Below are positions 10,219 to 22,100 of a DNA stretch of 64,000 nt, in pieces. The stretch is from NCBI GenBank assembly GCA_038373865.1, contig JAXGGA010004676.1, positions 1 to 64,000 on the forward strand, read 5' to 3'. Within the stretch, counting starts at the first letter, position 1. Every line of letters starts with the position of its first letter. Both the position numbers and the translations under genes were made by a program. The notes below the pieces were generated by a model. It did no database searches. It was not told where the DNA came from and saw nothing but the letters and a program-made list of their open reading frames with translations. The DNA comes from Uloborus plumipes. Taxonomy: Eukaryota; Arthropoda; Arachnida; Araneae; Uloboridae.

Positions 10219-11019
10219 TGTTAATTTTCAAATATTGCTTGTATTGCTTGTGTATGCTTTGATTTTCATAGGCTTTTGCCCGACTGGAGTAGACTACATT
10301 TGCTATTACATGTTTTAGCCAACGCTACGTGGTACAAAGAAGAATTTTGGTTAAATATCTGTTATAATTTCAAAACATCAAAAACACCGTTTAATAATTT
10401 AAATGCTTAGATAGAGTTTGTTTCACAATTTCAACTTTTATTGCGACCATTTTACGAAATTAGCATTTCGCCAACACATCATTCTCTGCAGTTGTTTAAC
10501 AGAATACAAAGCTGACAAAAAGCAAAAAATATTCGATTGAATTTTTCTCCTTTTTTTACAACCTGGCCACGTTGCCCTTTTGCGAACTTCCTTGTTCACT
10601 TGCAGTCGTTTGGAAGAGGAAATGCTGCTGCCACTCAGTTCGAAAGAATCTTTCAAGTTTTATTCTTGAGGCTCGACAACTGGGGATGTCTCGTGGGAAC
10701 GCTATGGAATCGAGTCGGACGATTTTTCTGTATTTTACGAGGCAGCTTTTCAGAATCCTGACATTGCTTTCAATTTCTGTTTTCTTTCTGAAACATTTTT
10801 TTTTTCTATTTCTATTTTTGGCAACGGTGTGAAAATTCGTTCACCTCTGTCGTAAATTTCCAGCGTCTTTATGCGATGTTCTCCTCCGCTTCAGAGACCA
10901 AAAGGGAATTGGATAGTGGTATTTAAAAAATATCTAGAAAAGTTTTCCTCTGGGAAACACACTATTGAAAGTGGGAAAGGTTTTGAATTTCGGGAATTTT
11001 AAGGCTTTATCCGAAAGTC
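10219..11019. other. Unassigned sequence with a GC-richer island
   Basis: Most is AT-rich. At about 10550-10770 GC content rises and open frames run on the plus strand, but none resembles a known protein. I do not call a gene. Confidence 0.35.
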
Positions 11020-11660
11020 ATCATTCGAAAATGTCAGAGCTCTTCACACTAAGCAAATGATAAAATTGATGTCTTTCAGAGTCCGTAAAAAGAAGTTCTA
11101 ACCTTTCTTTAAAAAAAAGTTTATGGCGGAATAATGTTTTAGACAAATGAAATGATAATGAGTGAGGCCTTTTTTTTTCTGTTAATCCAATAGGAATGTG
11201 AATTTTCACAAAAGAAAATTAAATTAAAACAAAACAAAATGATAAACTAAAAACACACATAAAAGTATTGCTATTTAGAAGCTTTAGTTTATCTAAGAGT
11301 ACTATTGTGAACAATGTTTTTCAATTAAGTTATTATTTTCCTCATTCAACCTAAATATACACTCGTTCAAAATGTTTTGAAAAAGGTTTCTAACTGAAGT
11401 TATTATTTTTCTCACATGGCCCTACGGACATTCGTAAATTATATTTCGAGGTCTTACACTTTCTCTTTTTGTTTATCCAATAAAAAAGTGTAGCTTCTCA
11501 TAAGTAAATTAACTTTCAAACCTGAAAAATTGATAAGTACAAAACGCAGATCAAAAAAATTGCTGTTAGAAAGATTTATTTATGGACTACTTTTTGAGAA
11601 AAACTTTTAAATTAACCTATATTATTCCCCTTCTTCATAATAAAAGCTAAACCCACACAC
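11020..11660. repeat. Two diverged ~350-bp direct repeats
   Basis: Two stretches, about 11030-11380 and 11390-11650, share the same order of words: a T-run after 'gaggc' or 'gaggtc', 'gttaatccaata' / 'gtttatccaata', an A-rich stretch, then 'agaagctttagttta' / 'agaaagatttattta', and 'aagttattattttcctca' / 'aagttattatttttctca'. Similarity is by eye and low. Confidence 0.4.
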
Positions 11661-12257
11661 AATCAAAAATATATGTTTCGAAATTTCATTCTAATTGTAA
11701 AATTTTTTTTTAAATTGAAATTCTACTAATAAGGGTGTGATGTCTCTTCCATAAATGTATCAACAAACTGAAAAAGGTTTGTAAGATATTTTCGAATAAT
11801 TTTAATGAGCACAATCAAGAGTTAAAACACACTTTTGTAAGTTAAAGAATTAAAAGAGAGAGATAGAGATAAAATAGGTGCTTAAGAATTTCTAGGTAGC
11901 AATGAAAAGTTTTTTCTCTTGCATTGATAGTACTAGAGCAGAAAAGTCACTTTTACAGCGTTGATTTATTTACTACTGATTTATACACGAAATGGTATAA
12001 ATAATGGCCATTCATGGTATAAATAATGGCATAAATAGAGCATGGCATAAATAGAGCAAAAGTAGAAATTTATATATTTGGTTTTAAATTTTAATTATTT
12101 TTATTTTTTCATTTCAAAATTAGAGCGTACTAAAATAGTAGTAAAATTAGAGCTTTCATAATCTCCAATCAGAAATCTTTAATATCTCACAAGAAATTTC
12201 AATGTGTCTTGTAGTTTACGATATTATGAAAACTATTTTTTTTCTGCTTGACCAAAC
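11661..12257. other. AT-rich sequence, no gene seen
   Basis: Contains a short local duplication 'ggtataaataatggc' at about 11993-12030. No other structure found. Confidence 0.4.
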
Positions 12258-13117
12258 CAGTGTTTCTCAGAATAAAACAAAAACCGTATGACCAGGGACG
12301 TAACTAGGCCATTTTCAAACAGGGGCAAAATTTCGCTTCGACGCCCCCCCCCCCATTAAAATAAAATGAAATTAAATATTTGTCGAAAAAAAATGGTAAC
12401 GCCAACGTCTGAACCGTCATATAAGGGTATACTCAACGTGTATTACATAGAAATTGAAGTAATAGCACAACTATATACGTATAATACTATCTCAAAGCCA
12501 AAGGGATAAGTTTTTCTCTCTTCACACCCCTGGATATCGGGCCAGACCGATCACCGACACGCATTAGTTTTAGTGCTTTGTTTTTTTTTTAAATAATGAA
12601 AAGACAATTATGCAGTTACTTAGGCAGTTCAGCGCCCCTAAAATCTGGCACCCGGGGCACGAGCCCCGTCTGCCCCCCTCTAGTCACGTCCCTGCGTATG
12701 ACTCGACACGTCACCTGCATATCTCCCTCCCCCCCTCTATTTTTAGCTAGAGCTGTATGTTTTGCAATACTATGAAGACAGAGAGTATCACAGGTCAAGT
12801 TCGCTAGTTCAAATGATTCCGTCGGGCGCTAGTTGAGAGATTTAGCAGGTTATACAAAAACAAAATGTATTACTATTCGTATTTTGAGCTCCCCCCCTCC
12901 CACCCACCCTATCACCGATTTTTCCTTCGGCTAGCTAAGTGAACAGGAGACAGAATTGTTGCTTCAAATTTTAAGTTTTGATTTTAATTTTCTTTGCTGG
13001 AACTTTTGAGTACTTAGTTCAAATATTATGAAAGGAAGGGAGGAAAATTTTCGCGGAACCCTTCCGTGATCTTCGTGGAACCCTGGGGTTCCGCGGAACA
13101 AAGTTTAAGAAACGCTG
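12258..13117. mobile_element. Possible older hAT element enclosing the 12293-12694 MITE
   Basis: Starts 'cagtgtttctcagaa' and ends 'ttaagaaacgctg', whose inverse is cagcgtttcttaa. The right end also has the GGTTCCGCGGAACAAAGTTT motif that I associate with hAT MITE ends. The 8-bp flanks do not match, so the limits are tentative. Confidence 0.45.
12293..12694. mobile_element. Complete hAT MITE (402 bp)
   Basis: Termini CAGGGACGTAACTAG and CTAGTCACGTCCCTG are inverses with one mismatch. A perfect 8-bp duplication 'cgtatgac' lies at 12285-12292 and 12695-12702. C-runs and 'gcacccggggcacgagcccc' are internal. No coding capacity. Confidence 0.9.
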
Positions 13118-14654
13118 CTTTAGATCATGAAAGAAAATTAAAATTGTAAAATGATAGAATGTGCCTTCTGTAAATATCCAGAAAAGGATTAAAAAAGATA
13201 ATTATTCATCTATTTATGGCTTTTTGAAGATCATCAAATTTCATCGTAATTTCCGATGTTTGCAAAGCGTTTTGAAAAGTTTTAGTTTGGATCATTCACG
13301 AAAGAAAACATATTTTTCATTTTAAAATAATAAATCTGCTTAAAACATAATCTATTTTCAAAAATACTCCATATTAAATTAATTTAGGATCATATTTTTT
13401 GCAGTGTCCATCAATTTCTGACAGTTTTGCTCCTTTTTCAAAATAAAACAAATTGTAAAAACTTTGCTCCAGAAAAATTTGACAGCAGATTAAACCCCTA
13501 AATATTGAAACTCTAAAACTTCTCCATTCATAAGAAAATATTTGCCTTTTTTTTGTTCATTACACGCACACACACAACTTTCCTTAATTGCGCTTACTCT
13601 TCCGAAGTAGCTGTCAGTATAGGTTGCTGTAAACCCAATATCGATCTTATGTCTAAATACTAATGAATAAGAAAGACATAAAAAATATCTCTCTGAAAAT
13701 TAATTAATAAAAGTTCTAAGAATCGTTCTTGACAGTATTTCTGCGACATGCTATTATACAAAAATTTAATCCAACTAAACTTGTATTTAAATAAAATAAA
13801 ATTTGTATCAGCCTTTTTTAGTAAAAAAACAGAAGAGATTACTGAAATGTTGAACCTTATAATGTAAAGCATGTATTTTATATGCCTCAAAAGGCTGCAA
13901 TTTCTTTTGGCTTTTTCAGGCCTTAGCAAATTTAGCATTGTTTTGTTCAAAACCTTTAACTAAAGGTAATAGAAATTCCAGTGCAATATTTAATAAGTAG
14001 TTTCAAATTGCATCTTACATTTTTTTTTTACTTCAATTTAGTTTTAACTCCCGACACTACAAGGAAGGTTTGTTTGGGTTGGAAGGGGTACAAATAAGTT
14101 TGATGTGTCTGTGTATCTGTGTGTGTGTCTGTAGTAACACAGCTCTTAAACTGTGGTACTGATTTTGATTATTATCTTTTTGTTCGAAAGGGAACTTGAT
14201 CGACAGTGTTTTTAGCTAAGTTCCGTTCTTCTCTGAGGTTAATTACCGAAGGTATCAATTAAAAATCTCAAAAACTAGCACTTTTTTTGCAATTTTAGTA
14301 GTGACAAAGCAAAAGAGTGAATTTTTCTGCGTCTGATGGAGTTTATTTGGAGCTTCCAAGTGATATAGAGTTGGAATTACATTATTTTTTTTAACCAAGT
14401 TTTACGTATTTTTCTAATAGTGGGGAGTTGAAAATTGTATCCTTTGGATTCAGATAGTATGTGAGTAGATGAGTCTAAAACGTCCGGGACACAAATTTTT
14501 CAAGCGATTTAGTGGCGCGTATGACGTAATCAATATAGCCACCAAATACCGGCCGCGATTCTACTTTTCCCTATTCAACTCAGCTTTGCGTTTGCATATT
14601 AACCCATATTGTTAGTAATTTTTATTCAGGAGAAAACGTGCTTTTCAATGGTAT
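13118..14654. other. Gene-free AT-rich region
   Basis: No convincing gene. A (TG)n-rich stretch lies at about 14099-14135. The minus frame at 13660-13950 looks like random AT-rich sequence. Confidence 0.45.
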
Positions 14655-14828
14655 ACAGTCGAGTCTCGATAACTCGAAGTAACAATTGACCGGCTAGAAG
14701 CTTCTAGTTAGTAGTAGTTCGAGTTGAATGAAGTTCCTGCAATTTTTTTAAAAGCTAGTGTTTCAATGAAAATTTTGAGAGAAAGGTATATTCGAGTTAT
14801 AAGAATTCGAAAGAGAGAGACTCAACTG
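14655..14828. mobile_element. Short pogo/Tigger-type MITE
   Basis: Begins CAGTCGAGTCTCGATAACTC after TA (14653-14654) and ends 'gagagactcaactg'. Inner 'ttcgagtt' words are inverted. The CAGT-GA-CTC-AACTCGAA style of terminus is that of pogo/Tigger MITEs. The right flank is CA, not TA, which may be a mutated duplication. Confidence 0.6.
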
Positions 14829-14922
14829 CAGTTCCGTAACCAGACTATTGTTTCGGGGAGGGTTTTACCATCACATTTCTCGTTAAATATGTATGATAAA
14901 TAAAATTTGATTTCGTGTTCTA

Positions 14923-15320
14923 TCTACTTATATTAAAAACTGAATATATTTCTATCTTTCTTTCTATCTATCTATGTCATGCTTCTTTTTCCTGAAAGCC
15001 AATGAACAGAAAGTCGAACCAGGTACCGATAGATTGGTAATTTTTCAAGCTTCTTTAGTTTTAATTTATATAATTATACGATTTTAATTAACGGAGATAT
15101 CAATAGATAAGTAGTCAAATTTAAAGCGATTTGTCCTAAATGATTAAATATGAAATCCATTGTTACAGAACGTTGTTGCTATGAAAGAGTGATGATAATG
15201 ATAATGAGAATTTTGAATGAAAGTTTAACTAAATCAAACATGAAACTCATTAGAGGGCCACGTACGTAGTAGTTTTCTCGCTAGCTACTTTTTTTGAAAT
15301 ATAAATTAGTTGAAAAGCCA
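14923..15320. mobile_element. Helitron-like 5' end, truncated
   Basis: 'tctacttatattaaaaactg' at 14923 follows an A and is identical to the start of the next unit at 15321. No matching 3' hairpin precedes 15321. It is followed by a TCTATC microsatellite. Confidence 0.45.
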
Positions 15321-15568
15321 TCTACTTATATTAAAAACTGAGTATCTATGTCCTATGTTTACTTCTTACCCTTGAGCGAGTTGAACTTGCTGAAACTTTC
15401 CTCACCATTTTGAAGACGCGAAGCATCTCAATAATTCGAATGATTTTTTGTTGCAGGTTAAAAGTAAAGGCATGAAACGTCTTTTAGCGAGCCGCCTTGG
15501 AGGCGAGTAACTTTCTTTACTACTTTAAAGGCCCGAAGCGCCCGTGCAAAGCCGGGACACGCAGCTAG
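15321..15568 (+). mobile_element. Short non-autonomous Helitron
   Basis: Begins TC after A (tctacttatatt), and ends with a GC hairpin CCCG-tgcaaagc-CGGG (15541-15556) followed 8 bases later by CTAG (15565-15568). TC start, subterminal hairpin and CTRR end are the Helitron hallmarks. The base after CTAG is C rather than the usual T. No Rep/helicase is encoded. Confidence 0.65.
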
Positions 15569-16367
15569 CTGCTTGGGGCATTAACGGGCCACGTACTAAG
15601 TATGTCTTGAAATCTTATGAAAATTAAATTATATCAAATAATATAACATCAGAATGAGGTAAAAGTTGGGGGGCGGGGTGGACATTATGCATCAACATGC
15701 CGCAGGAAGCTAATCTAGCTACCCTGGCTGCTAATATTCTATTACTTTCTGTTACAGTAGATGCTTAAGGGACATTAACATAAAAAGAAAGCAATAGCAT
15801 TTCTTTCCAATCAAGGAAAAATTTCTGATGTGTACAAAGCATCTTCGGCACAGTTAAAAAGGTGTATTATTGTGTATGAAATTGTGTTTGCCAAAACTAC
15901 AATAAAGGTTAAAAAAAACTGCTGATAAATCAATTAATTTGTACAATTATTTAATGATAATTTCATTTTTCAAATGAAATTGAAAAGTAAATAAGAAAAT
16001 TTAAAATTGTAATAATATTATTTTTCAGCAAAAAGGGGCATTAAAAAGTTTTTTTTTTTGAATAGATTTGAAAAATTTCGGAGGGGTTTGAACCCTGAAA
16101 TCTCACCCCTTAAATACGGCCCTACTCAAATGTACTTGAAATCATCAGCTAGGTAAATATCACCAGAAATATTTGTAATTTATTAAGCTTTTGGATTTTT
16201 ATTTTCATTTTTTGAAATATTTTGCTAAATAACTTATAATTCGTTACATGTAGCGGAAAACGCTATATTGATCTGTTTTTCCACTAGAAGAGTAGCTCAA
16301 CTATTCTGATATAATGTATTACATTTATACAAACTATTCTAACATTATTTTCTTAAAGTACAATAAA
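15569..16367. other. Gene-free AT-rich region
   Basis: Phrase 'gggccacgtact' at 15588 echoes 'gggccacgtacgta' at 15256, just outside the Helitron-like unit. No gene seen. Confidence 0.4.
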
Positions 16368-16638
16368 CAATTGAAGGGGCCAGTGGATAAAGGTGATATG
16401 TGACATTTGAATTTCGGCGATTTACGCAAATTCAAATTAATGTGTGTTTAGTTGTGTTAACTCACAAACACAATTGAAGGGTCAAGTGAATAAAAGTAAT
16501 ATGTGATAATTTTATTAATTTCTAGAAAAAGCTTTCAAAAAAAAAAAAAAAAATTATCTTAACACCTTTATCTATGGTAAAGAGTAAGTAAAACAAAAAT
16601 TGTCACATATTACCTTTATCCACTTGCCCATTCAATTA
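16368..16638. repeat. Foldback repeat of ~40-bp arms
   Basis: The segment 'caattgaaggggccagtgga' + 'taaaggtgatatgtgaca' occurs directly at 16368 and 16470, and inverted at about 16602-16638 ('tgtcacatattacctttatc' + 'cacttgcccattcaatt'). The outer pair could form a hairpin around an A-run. Likely a MITE with terminal repeats of about 40 bp. Confidence 0.6.
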
Positions 16639-17199
16639 GGAAAAGAAAACACCCTTCTTTTTAATTTTAATTTGTTTATTTAAATTTCAGAAACGCTTCG
16701 CTCGCAAAAAACACATAAATCAATCTCTTTCATAAAATAATTGGCTAAATTCGAAAAAGAGATACATTATGTTTTTATGTGAGGCAATTTCTGCCGATCA
16801 ATGGTACTTGTTTAAACACTATGCAAAGAATGGCGGCTTTAAATTGACGTTATTAAAGGGCAGAAACAGTTAGTTGCAAAGAATGGCTCCAAAATCCGGA
16901 TTTAACAGATCTAAGTTAAACAAAAGGGGCTCTCGAAATTTACCAGAGCGTGGAATTAAATAGAAACTATTTCACTTCTAAATGGGAATTCTATTATTTA
17001 ATCCCAGCCAAATCTCTTTGAATTCCTTTCCTAAAAGTCAATAAGAAATTGCTGAAGCATTTAGTACACAAGAGTGACTCTAAATTAAACTCTTTTAAAT
17101 TAAGAAACTAAAGTATTAGAAAACTTTGCCTCTACTGTTCAATTGATGGATTTTGATCATGTACTTTGAGAACTAGTACCTTTGTTTTCAGTACTATTT
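16639..17199. other. Gene-free AT-rich region
   Basis: No feature recognised. Confidence 0.4.
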
Positions 17200-17568
17200 A
17201 CTTCCCTCTTTGAATAATTTGTACTGTATGAGATTTGAAATTTTGTATTACCACCATGTACGTACTAGAAATGTAAATGAATCAATAAATGAAGAAATAC
17301 TTAAGCAATTTACTAAATGAATAAATAAGTGTTAACGAAATGAACTATTTCAGTTTGCCCCGCGTAACGTAATAAATTGCATTCATTATTCAAAAACAAA
17401 AAATGCCTAGTATGAATTAAATAAGGACTGCATTGAACTTCAGTATATCCTATTTAATATTTCAAATAATAATTACAAGAACTTTATCATTTTATATTAA
17501 CAAAAAATATTTTGATAAACCACGAAATACTACAACATGTGTACCAAATTTCTGAAATGACTTGTATT

Positions 17569-17600
<32 letters not shown>

Positions 17601-17765
17601 TATTTTTTTTTTTGGTGTTTGGAGTTATTTGTTTTTTGACTGGAATCAACTATGTTTAGGAACTAAGTTAAAATATTACTAAATAGGTTATGCAGCAAAC
17701 TGAAAATATTTTACCATTTCATTTTGCCCCGCTATTACACTTTGCCCCACATTCCCCTACTTCTG
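17200..17765. repeat. Dispersed repeat with TTTGCCCCAC end, 3' part
   Basis: AATAA words, 'tttcagtttgccccg', then 'ggaatcaactatgtttagga' and 'ttcattttgccccgctat' followed by 'cactttgccccacattcc'. The same order occurs at 53380-54130. This copy lacks the small MITE found in the 53-kb copy and so shows the empty site. Includes (ATT)n(AT)n at 17571-17603. Confidence 0.65.
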
Positions 17766-18829
17766 CAAATTTTCTTTTATCACCATACAAAACTTGAACA
17801 TATCGAGAATTCATTATAAGTTTTTCAAATTAAAAAAATTAAATGTTGAAAACATAGAGATAAGAAATCGTGTGGAAATGTCAGAAAAAACTGAATTAGT
17901 TTTTGTAGAAAAAATAGTTGATAACTAATCTAGTTTTTGAAAAAGTTTTCCCAGTCATTTTTGAGCTATCTTTATCTTTTGCGTGAAACTAATTTGTTAC
18001 GAAACATGTAGCGAAAAAAAAAAAAAAGATTTAAAACTGAAAGAAACTTGTTTCAGAAAAAATATGAGCTTTGAAACTAAACGGAACTGATAAAATGCAC
18101 CAAAAAGTTATATATAATTATAAATTTTTAACTGCCTAACAGCAATGACGTGCAAAACATTTTATAAAATTATCTTTCATATTGCCACAAATATTAAAAG
18201 AAAAAAAATTTATTCTTTGAACCGCATATTGCCATATCAGAATGCAAAGAAATCTTCATTTTGGATTTTTATATTCGAATTCTGTTTCGAACATTCTTTG
18301 TAAGTTGAGATAAAATAACTTCAACTTCTATTGTCATCTTCTCTAGCGATGCCTTTGTTTGCTATCTCAGGGTGTCTGCTTTTGATACGATGGTGGCAAC
18401 ATCTGAATGCCTCTCAATTCGAAATCTTCTTTCCATGTCGCTACTTTTCTAAGAGCTACGCAATACAATCTCGTGAAACATCCGTCGAAAATCTAACATT
18501 GGTATCTGACGGATGCACCAGGGAAATATTTTTTTCCCTTATTCGTTGAGTTACACTCCGTGGGCTTTTGTGAATAGCCAATGTTGATATCAAATGCAGT
18601 TTTTCAGGTTTGCTATTTATACGAAGAGAAAATAGAATGCGTTTAGCCTGAAAGTGACACAAGTTACTGTCTTTTATTAAACGGATTATAAACAAAATTA
18701 TATCAATGCCGTTATTTTTGTTATAAACTATCTCTCGCGGGGTTACGAGTAAAAAGAACAAAACTTTTATCTGCATTTAAAAACTTAAAAAAGATATAGC
18801 ATGCAAGCCTCTTTTTAGTGAAAAAGTAA
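17766..18829. other. Mostly AT-rich, one GC-richer island at 18330-18560
   Basis: The island opens a plus frame (18331-18549) with no recognisable domain. The rest is low complexity. No gene called. Confidence 0.4.
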
Positions 18830-19260
18830 TGTTCTTTCAAAGTTTGGTTAAATGGGGTAATGCTTGGCTAAGGGAAATAGCTAAAATAACGCATCTGATT
18901 CAAAATAAACAAATGGAAAGTTTGTTCTGCAAATTGTTGTACAGAAAGAAGAGAAATGTATTTTGCAATGCAACTTGTGTTGAAAAATTATTTTTCCTTT
19001 TTGACAGATATTTTTTACCTTAAAAAATCAGAAAATCACCTTAGAAAATAATGGGGCAAAGTGGAAAATAAAGTATTTTTACATTTGAATTAATGAAACG
19101 TTTATGAAACACTTTCTGTTTGATGTTTGAAAATAATTTTCATCAGATGAAGATGTAAGTAAACTAATTAATTAATTAAGAAAGAAAGTATAAATGAATA
19201 ACAATTAATTATTATGTAACGAAAAAATAAATACCACAACAGGCATTGATCTCAGTTAGG
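18830..19260. repeat. Dispersed repeat of the TTTGCCCC family, 5' part
   Basis: Words in the order 'caacttgtgttgaaa', 'tttttgacagatattttt', 'ggggcaaagtggaaaa', 'aattttcatcagatgaagat', 'taagtaaactaat' match 53225-53430. Together with 17200-17765 it samples most of the unit seen at 53 kb. Confidence 0.6.
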
Positions 19261-19454
19261 TTATGGTGTTTTAGTGACACTCGTTCATGAATTTTTCTAC
19301 ATTAACGTGCATATCTATATACACAATGGCTACTTTTGTAAACAATGGCAATTTTTTCTGTCTGGACAAACTAAAAAACTGTATTACACACCTTAAATAC
19401 AAATGCAAGCTACAAATAATGTTTAGGTAAATCGGAAATGTTATAAGCTTGGTA

Positions 19455-19998
19455 CAGGGTGCGGCGGAGAAACTTGCAGACTTGAAAAGTCAACTAAGGA
19501 AAAAGTACTTCATGTATCAGTTTACTACTTTTTATAAGCTATGGTACCCATTCTGAATTTTTATATTAGTTAGATTTAAGCGTGTTTACGCGCCGAACGC
19601 CTGGGAGAGCGCAAAAACGACTCCCTCACTTTTTCGACGTTTTGTAGGGTTCTGGAAATCCGTTGACCACCTGGGCCTCTTTTTGCCACACTCCCACTTT
19701 CCCTGAATGTTTTCACCCACAAAACAGTTGATTTCCTGCCAGGAATAGGAACAACGGGCTGAATTTTGAACCGAGTTCGGAAGGCACGTTGAGTGGCGAC
19801 CACCGAAAGATTATTTGAGAAGTAATATTCGGCGGCGAACGCTCGTTGCTCCTTTGTCCAACGCATGCCGACAACTAAACTATGAGATAACAAAACTTCA
19901 GGACCTTCTCTTTAAAATGAGACTCTTCCCACTCGTTTCTGACCACTCCTTCTAATTAGCATCCAGTTAAAATTAGCAAGTTTCTCTGCCGCACCCTG
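19455..19998 (-). mobile_element. Internally deleted mariner-type element with TA duplication
   Basis: Termini CAGGGTGCGGCGGAGAAAC and the inverse GTTTCTCTGCCGCACCCTG (one mismatch), flanked by TA at 19453-19454 and 19999-20000. It encodes only the N-terminal part of a transposase on the minus strand. At 544 bp it is too short for a whole enzyme. Confidence 0.88.
19576..19893 (-). pseudogene. N-terminal helix-turn-helix fragment of a mariner-superfamily transposase (DUF4817 type)
   Basis: 105 codons, from MLSHSLVVGMRWTKEQRAFA through YFSNNLSVVATQRAFRTRF to SPRRSARKHA, then a stop. The pattern W-T-x-E-Q-R-A-F, followed by S-V-V-A-T-Q-R-A-F-R, a P-G-R-x-S-x-L-W-V segment and a final S-P-R-R-S-A-R-K-H-A, is that of the helix-turn-helix domain annotated as DUF4817 in many arthropod transposon proteins. 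The catalytic DDE part is absent. The frame is open throughout, so the deletion derivative may be fairly young or only the first helix-turn-helix part persisted. It could still bind element ends without cutting; that is speculation. Confidence 0.75.
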
Positions 19999-20000
19999 TA

Positions 20001-21303
20001 AATTAAAATAAATATATATTTACAATATCAATCGCACTGGAGTCAAGTATTTCCAAACATTACACGTAAAATAAGTCCCATCATTAGTTTATATCCTTGC
20101 GACTACATTGGTGAAAACATCTTACGTACCTAACTTAGAAATTTTTTGACTATAAACATTTTCTGTTCTCTAACTGTTGCCAAAATCAATTATCTTTTTA
20201 TTCACCCCGCTAGCGATTATTGGGGGGGGGGGGGGACTTAGTTAACGGTGAATTAGGCGGTAAAAATATTGAAACATATGGAGTATAGTATCATATTGTA
20301 AGCGTTTTACACGTTCAGTGCTAAAACTTCAATATGTGCAACAGCCGATGCTTCGGTATTCGGAGGCTTCGGCCAAATTCCGTTTTGCGCCATATCTACA
20401 TGGATTTGTAAATCATATTTAATTTTTCTTCTAAGGTCTGGTAATGATAATTTTTTCCCATTATGATTGCTAACATCACTTCTGTTGGTTGTGAATTATT
20501 TATCTTTATTTTTGTAGTGTTTAATTATTTATCAATCGAAACACAAATTATTGTTTTTATCATTATAGCCAGCAACTAACATTTTGCGTCTATGCAACAA
20601 TTAACATTCTCGTTAGTATTAAACTTACTGTATAATAAAATCCATACTCCCAAAATTCACGCCTATGTGCTAAGTAATCATTTTTTAATAGTATGGATGT
20701 TGAAGATTCTTTATTACGAAGTATTTTGTCTCAGGAATAATGAATTTCATTGACTATTCGGAAATAAGGCTCAATACTGGACAAAGTTTTGAGTCAAAAA
20801 ATTCAAAATGAATGTCTAGGACCGCAATCTTTGGCTGCTTTAAGTGAGACCATGACCCCCTGCCCCCTCCTGCATCTGAATCCGAGCTGGGTATTCTTAG
20901 AATGAGTTACTCAAACTAAAACCATTTATCTGCAAGTGTAAATTGATATAATAATTTCTTACAAGCAAATTGCTAAAAGGTTATGTACTATTACACATTA
21001 CACTTCCTGTTTTTAAAAAAACAGAATTGACTCGACAAGAAGTTTTCAGAATGAAACAAACTTTTACAATAATAAGGACAATATTAATGGAAGAAAGGAT
21101 TTTTGTCACAAACCCTCTTATTTTTTTTCCTTTTTACATTAAAACACTTGCAAAAAAATGTTTTATCTAATTTGAACCAATGACGTCGGTGCCGACTTGA
21201 GTTTGGAAGTGAAAACCAGTATTTTTTTACTCGGCCGAATAAAAAATTAAAACTTTTTATTTTCAGATATTCGAAATTTCAAGTTGATAAAAAATTACTC
21301 TTA
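20001..21303. other. Gene-free AT-rich region
   Basis: A G-run (20222-20235) and a short 'cttcggtattcggaggcttc' patch near 20350 are the only notable points. The plus frame 20970-21170 has no recognisable similarity. Confidence 0.4.
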
Positions 21304-21563
21304 TACTGCCGTGCTAAGCACAAAAGTCGTATCTTCACTGCACTTTTTAACAAAATTGAGTTATTGCCACCAGGTGGCTCTCTGTGACGTATTTTACCTA
21401 AATACAAAATTATATGGTCATTTGAGAACGGGAAATATTTTTAACAAAATCTGAAAGAGTTTCATGTGAATCAAATACATGGTGGGGCAAAACTTTTCTT
21501 TCAAGAGTTTTACCCAGATTGAGCTCGAGTGCAGATACAACTTTTGCGCTTAGCATTGCAGTA
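21304..21563. mobile_element. 260-bp MITE with ~37-bp terminal inverted repeats
   Basis: Left arm 'tactgccgtgctaagcacaa' + 'aagtcgtatcttcac' pairs with right arm 'gtgcagatacaacttttgcg' + 'cttagcattgcagta' with few mismatches. TA flanks both ends (21302-21303, 21564-21565). Mariner/Tc1-type by TA duplication. Confidence 0.75.
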
Positions 21564-21565
21564 TA

Positions 21566-22088
21566 GTCCCAGTTACACCACAAAAGCATTTACTAAAAAA
21601 AAAAAAAAAACATTTAGGTATCTGCACAAAGCCTAAAAAATTTTGTATTTTCATTAATCAATTATTTTTTTCTAGATGTTTTTTAAGATCAAGATAAGCA
21701 AATTTTTAAAAACATATTAAGATAAAAAATGTACACAATAAGGTAGTAATCAGTGTTAAATAGAAGTTTTTCCCTCATGAAATATTTAAGTCTCCCATTC
21801 AATTCTCAAAAATAAGAATTTTTACAAGTTTAAATTATTTTTTGTTAAATTTTAATTATTTTTTTCTTTATTATTCAATTGAAAATGTTGATTTGAAAAA
21901 ATATTTGCTATTATATTTTTCAACTTGATGTTTTCTTAAAATTTAATTTAGAAGTGATAAATTTTAGGCCTCATACAGACTACTCAAATACTGCTTTTAA
22001 TTGGATAAATGTTTTTGTGGTACATGTAGGGCTATAGGGACAAACTTTTATCAGCTTGAATTTTTGAATTAAAAAAAAAAGTTTTTCG
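21566..22088. other. Gene-free AT-rich region
   Basis: A-rich low-complexity DNA with no other features. Confidence 0.4.
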
Positions 22089-22100
22089 ATTCTGTCTGGC

